A stretch of 64,000 bases of DNA from positions 3,466,001 through 3,530,000 of the forward strand of contig NC_092575.1 of NCBI RefSeq assembly GCF_037975245.1, given 5' to 3'. The DNA comes from Apostichopus japonicus. Taxonomy: Eukaryota > Echinodermata > Holothuroidea > Aspidochirotida > Stichopodidae. Below are positions 63,858 through 64,000 of the stretch, piece after piece. The position numbers were made by a program, and so were the translations under genes. The stretch's first letter is position 1, and each line of letters begins with the position of its first letter. The notes under the pieces are model-generated. The model saw only the letters and a program-made list of their open reading frames with translations. It was not told the DNA's origin and ran no database searches.

Positions 63858-64000
63858 TTTTAGGGGTTGAGGCTATGTTATTAAATAAGCAATTCTTCTT
63901 CTCCAAGAAGGATATCCTTCTTGGTTTCGGTGTTGATGTAGCTCACCCATACAATTTTCTTATTTTATATATGAAGCATTTCATCTTTCAATGTAAATTG

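Overview
This window looks like animal (metazoan) nuclear DNA. Its genes have many small exons with GT/AG introns, and it is full of SINE-like repeats, short hAT-like DNA transposons, long (TA)n tracts and minisatellites. An invertebrate deuterostome, perhaps an echinoderm, fits the mix of CNG-channel and fucosyltransferase genes, but that is inference. I see no bacterial operon, CRISPR array or true tRNA/rRNA gene.

Three protein-coding loci can be supported. (1) Minus strand, about 25.1-26.4 kb: an intronless GT10 alpha-1,3-fucosyltransferase, a type II Golgi enzyme. (2) Plus strand, 35042-47169: a complete alpha-type cyclic nucleotide-gated (CNG) channel gene in 12 coding exons. I joined the exons by splice sites and phase to give 713 residues: six membrane segments, pore, C-linker, cyclic-nucleotide-binding domain and C-terminal coiled coil. 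(3) Plus strand, from 54382 to the window end: a second, paralogous CNG gene in the same orientation. Seven coding exons are present and the rest lies beyond the edge. Exons 2-7 have the same lengths (59, 62, 89, 103, 155, 87 bp) and phases in both genes, so they are a tandem duplicate pair, each able to form a cyclic-nucleotide-opened cation channel subunit.

Layout. 1-25 kb has no convincing gene. It holds a fold-back element, TA tracts, several tRNA-derived SINE families, a MITE inserted inside a SINE, a stack of nested hAT-like elements (18.0-20.2 kb) and a 4 x 124 bp array. 25-26.5 kb is the fucosyltransferase. 26.5-35 kb is repeats: a hAT-like element, a long-TIR MITE, another hAT-like element and two tail-to-head copies of a composite tRNA-like repeat. 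35-47 kb is CNG gene 1, whose introns hold (CATA)n, (GAT)n, a pyrimidine tract of about 0.8 kb, a Penelope-like fragment and two more composite repeats. 47-54 kb is intergenic, with a 99-bp array and a fold-back of about 1.8 kb. 54-64 kb is CNG gene 2, whose introns hold a 1-kb hAT-like element, a GATATC minisatellite, an AACGT array, SINE pieces and a 300-bp hAT-like element.

Several transposon calls rest on flanking duplications that can be read directly: 8-bp perfect repeats at 18723-19086, 55710-56708 and 63260-63559, and 7/8 matches at 23219-23586, 27103-27504 and 29722-30180. Function assignments come from recognised family motifs; no database search was possible.
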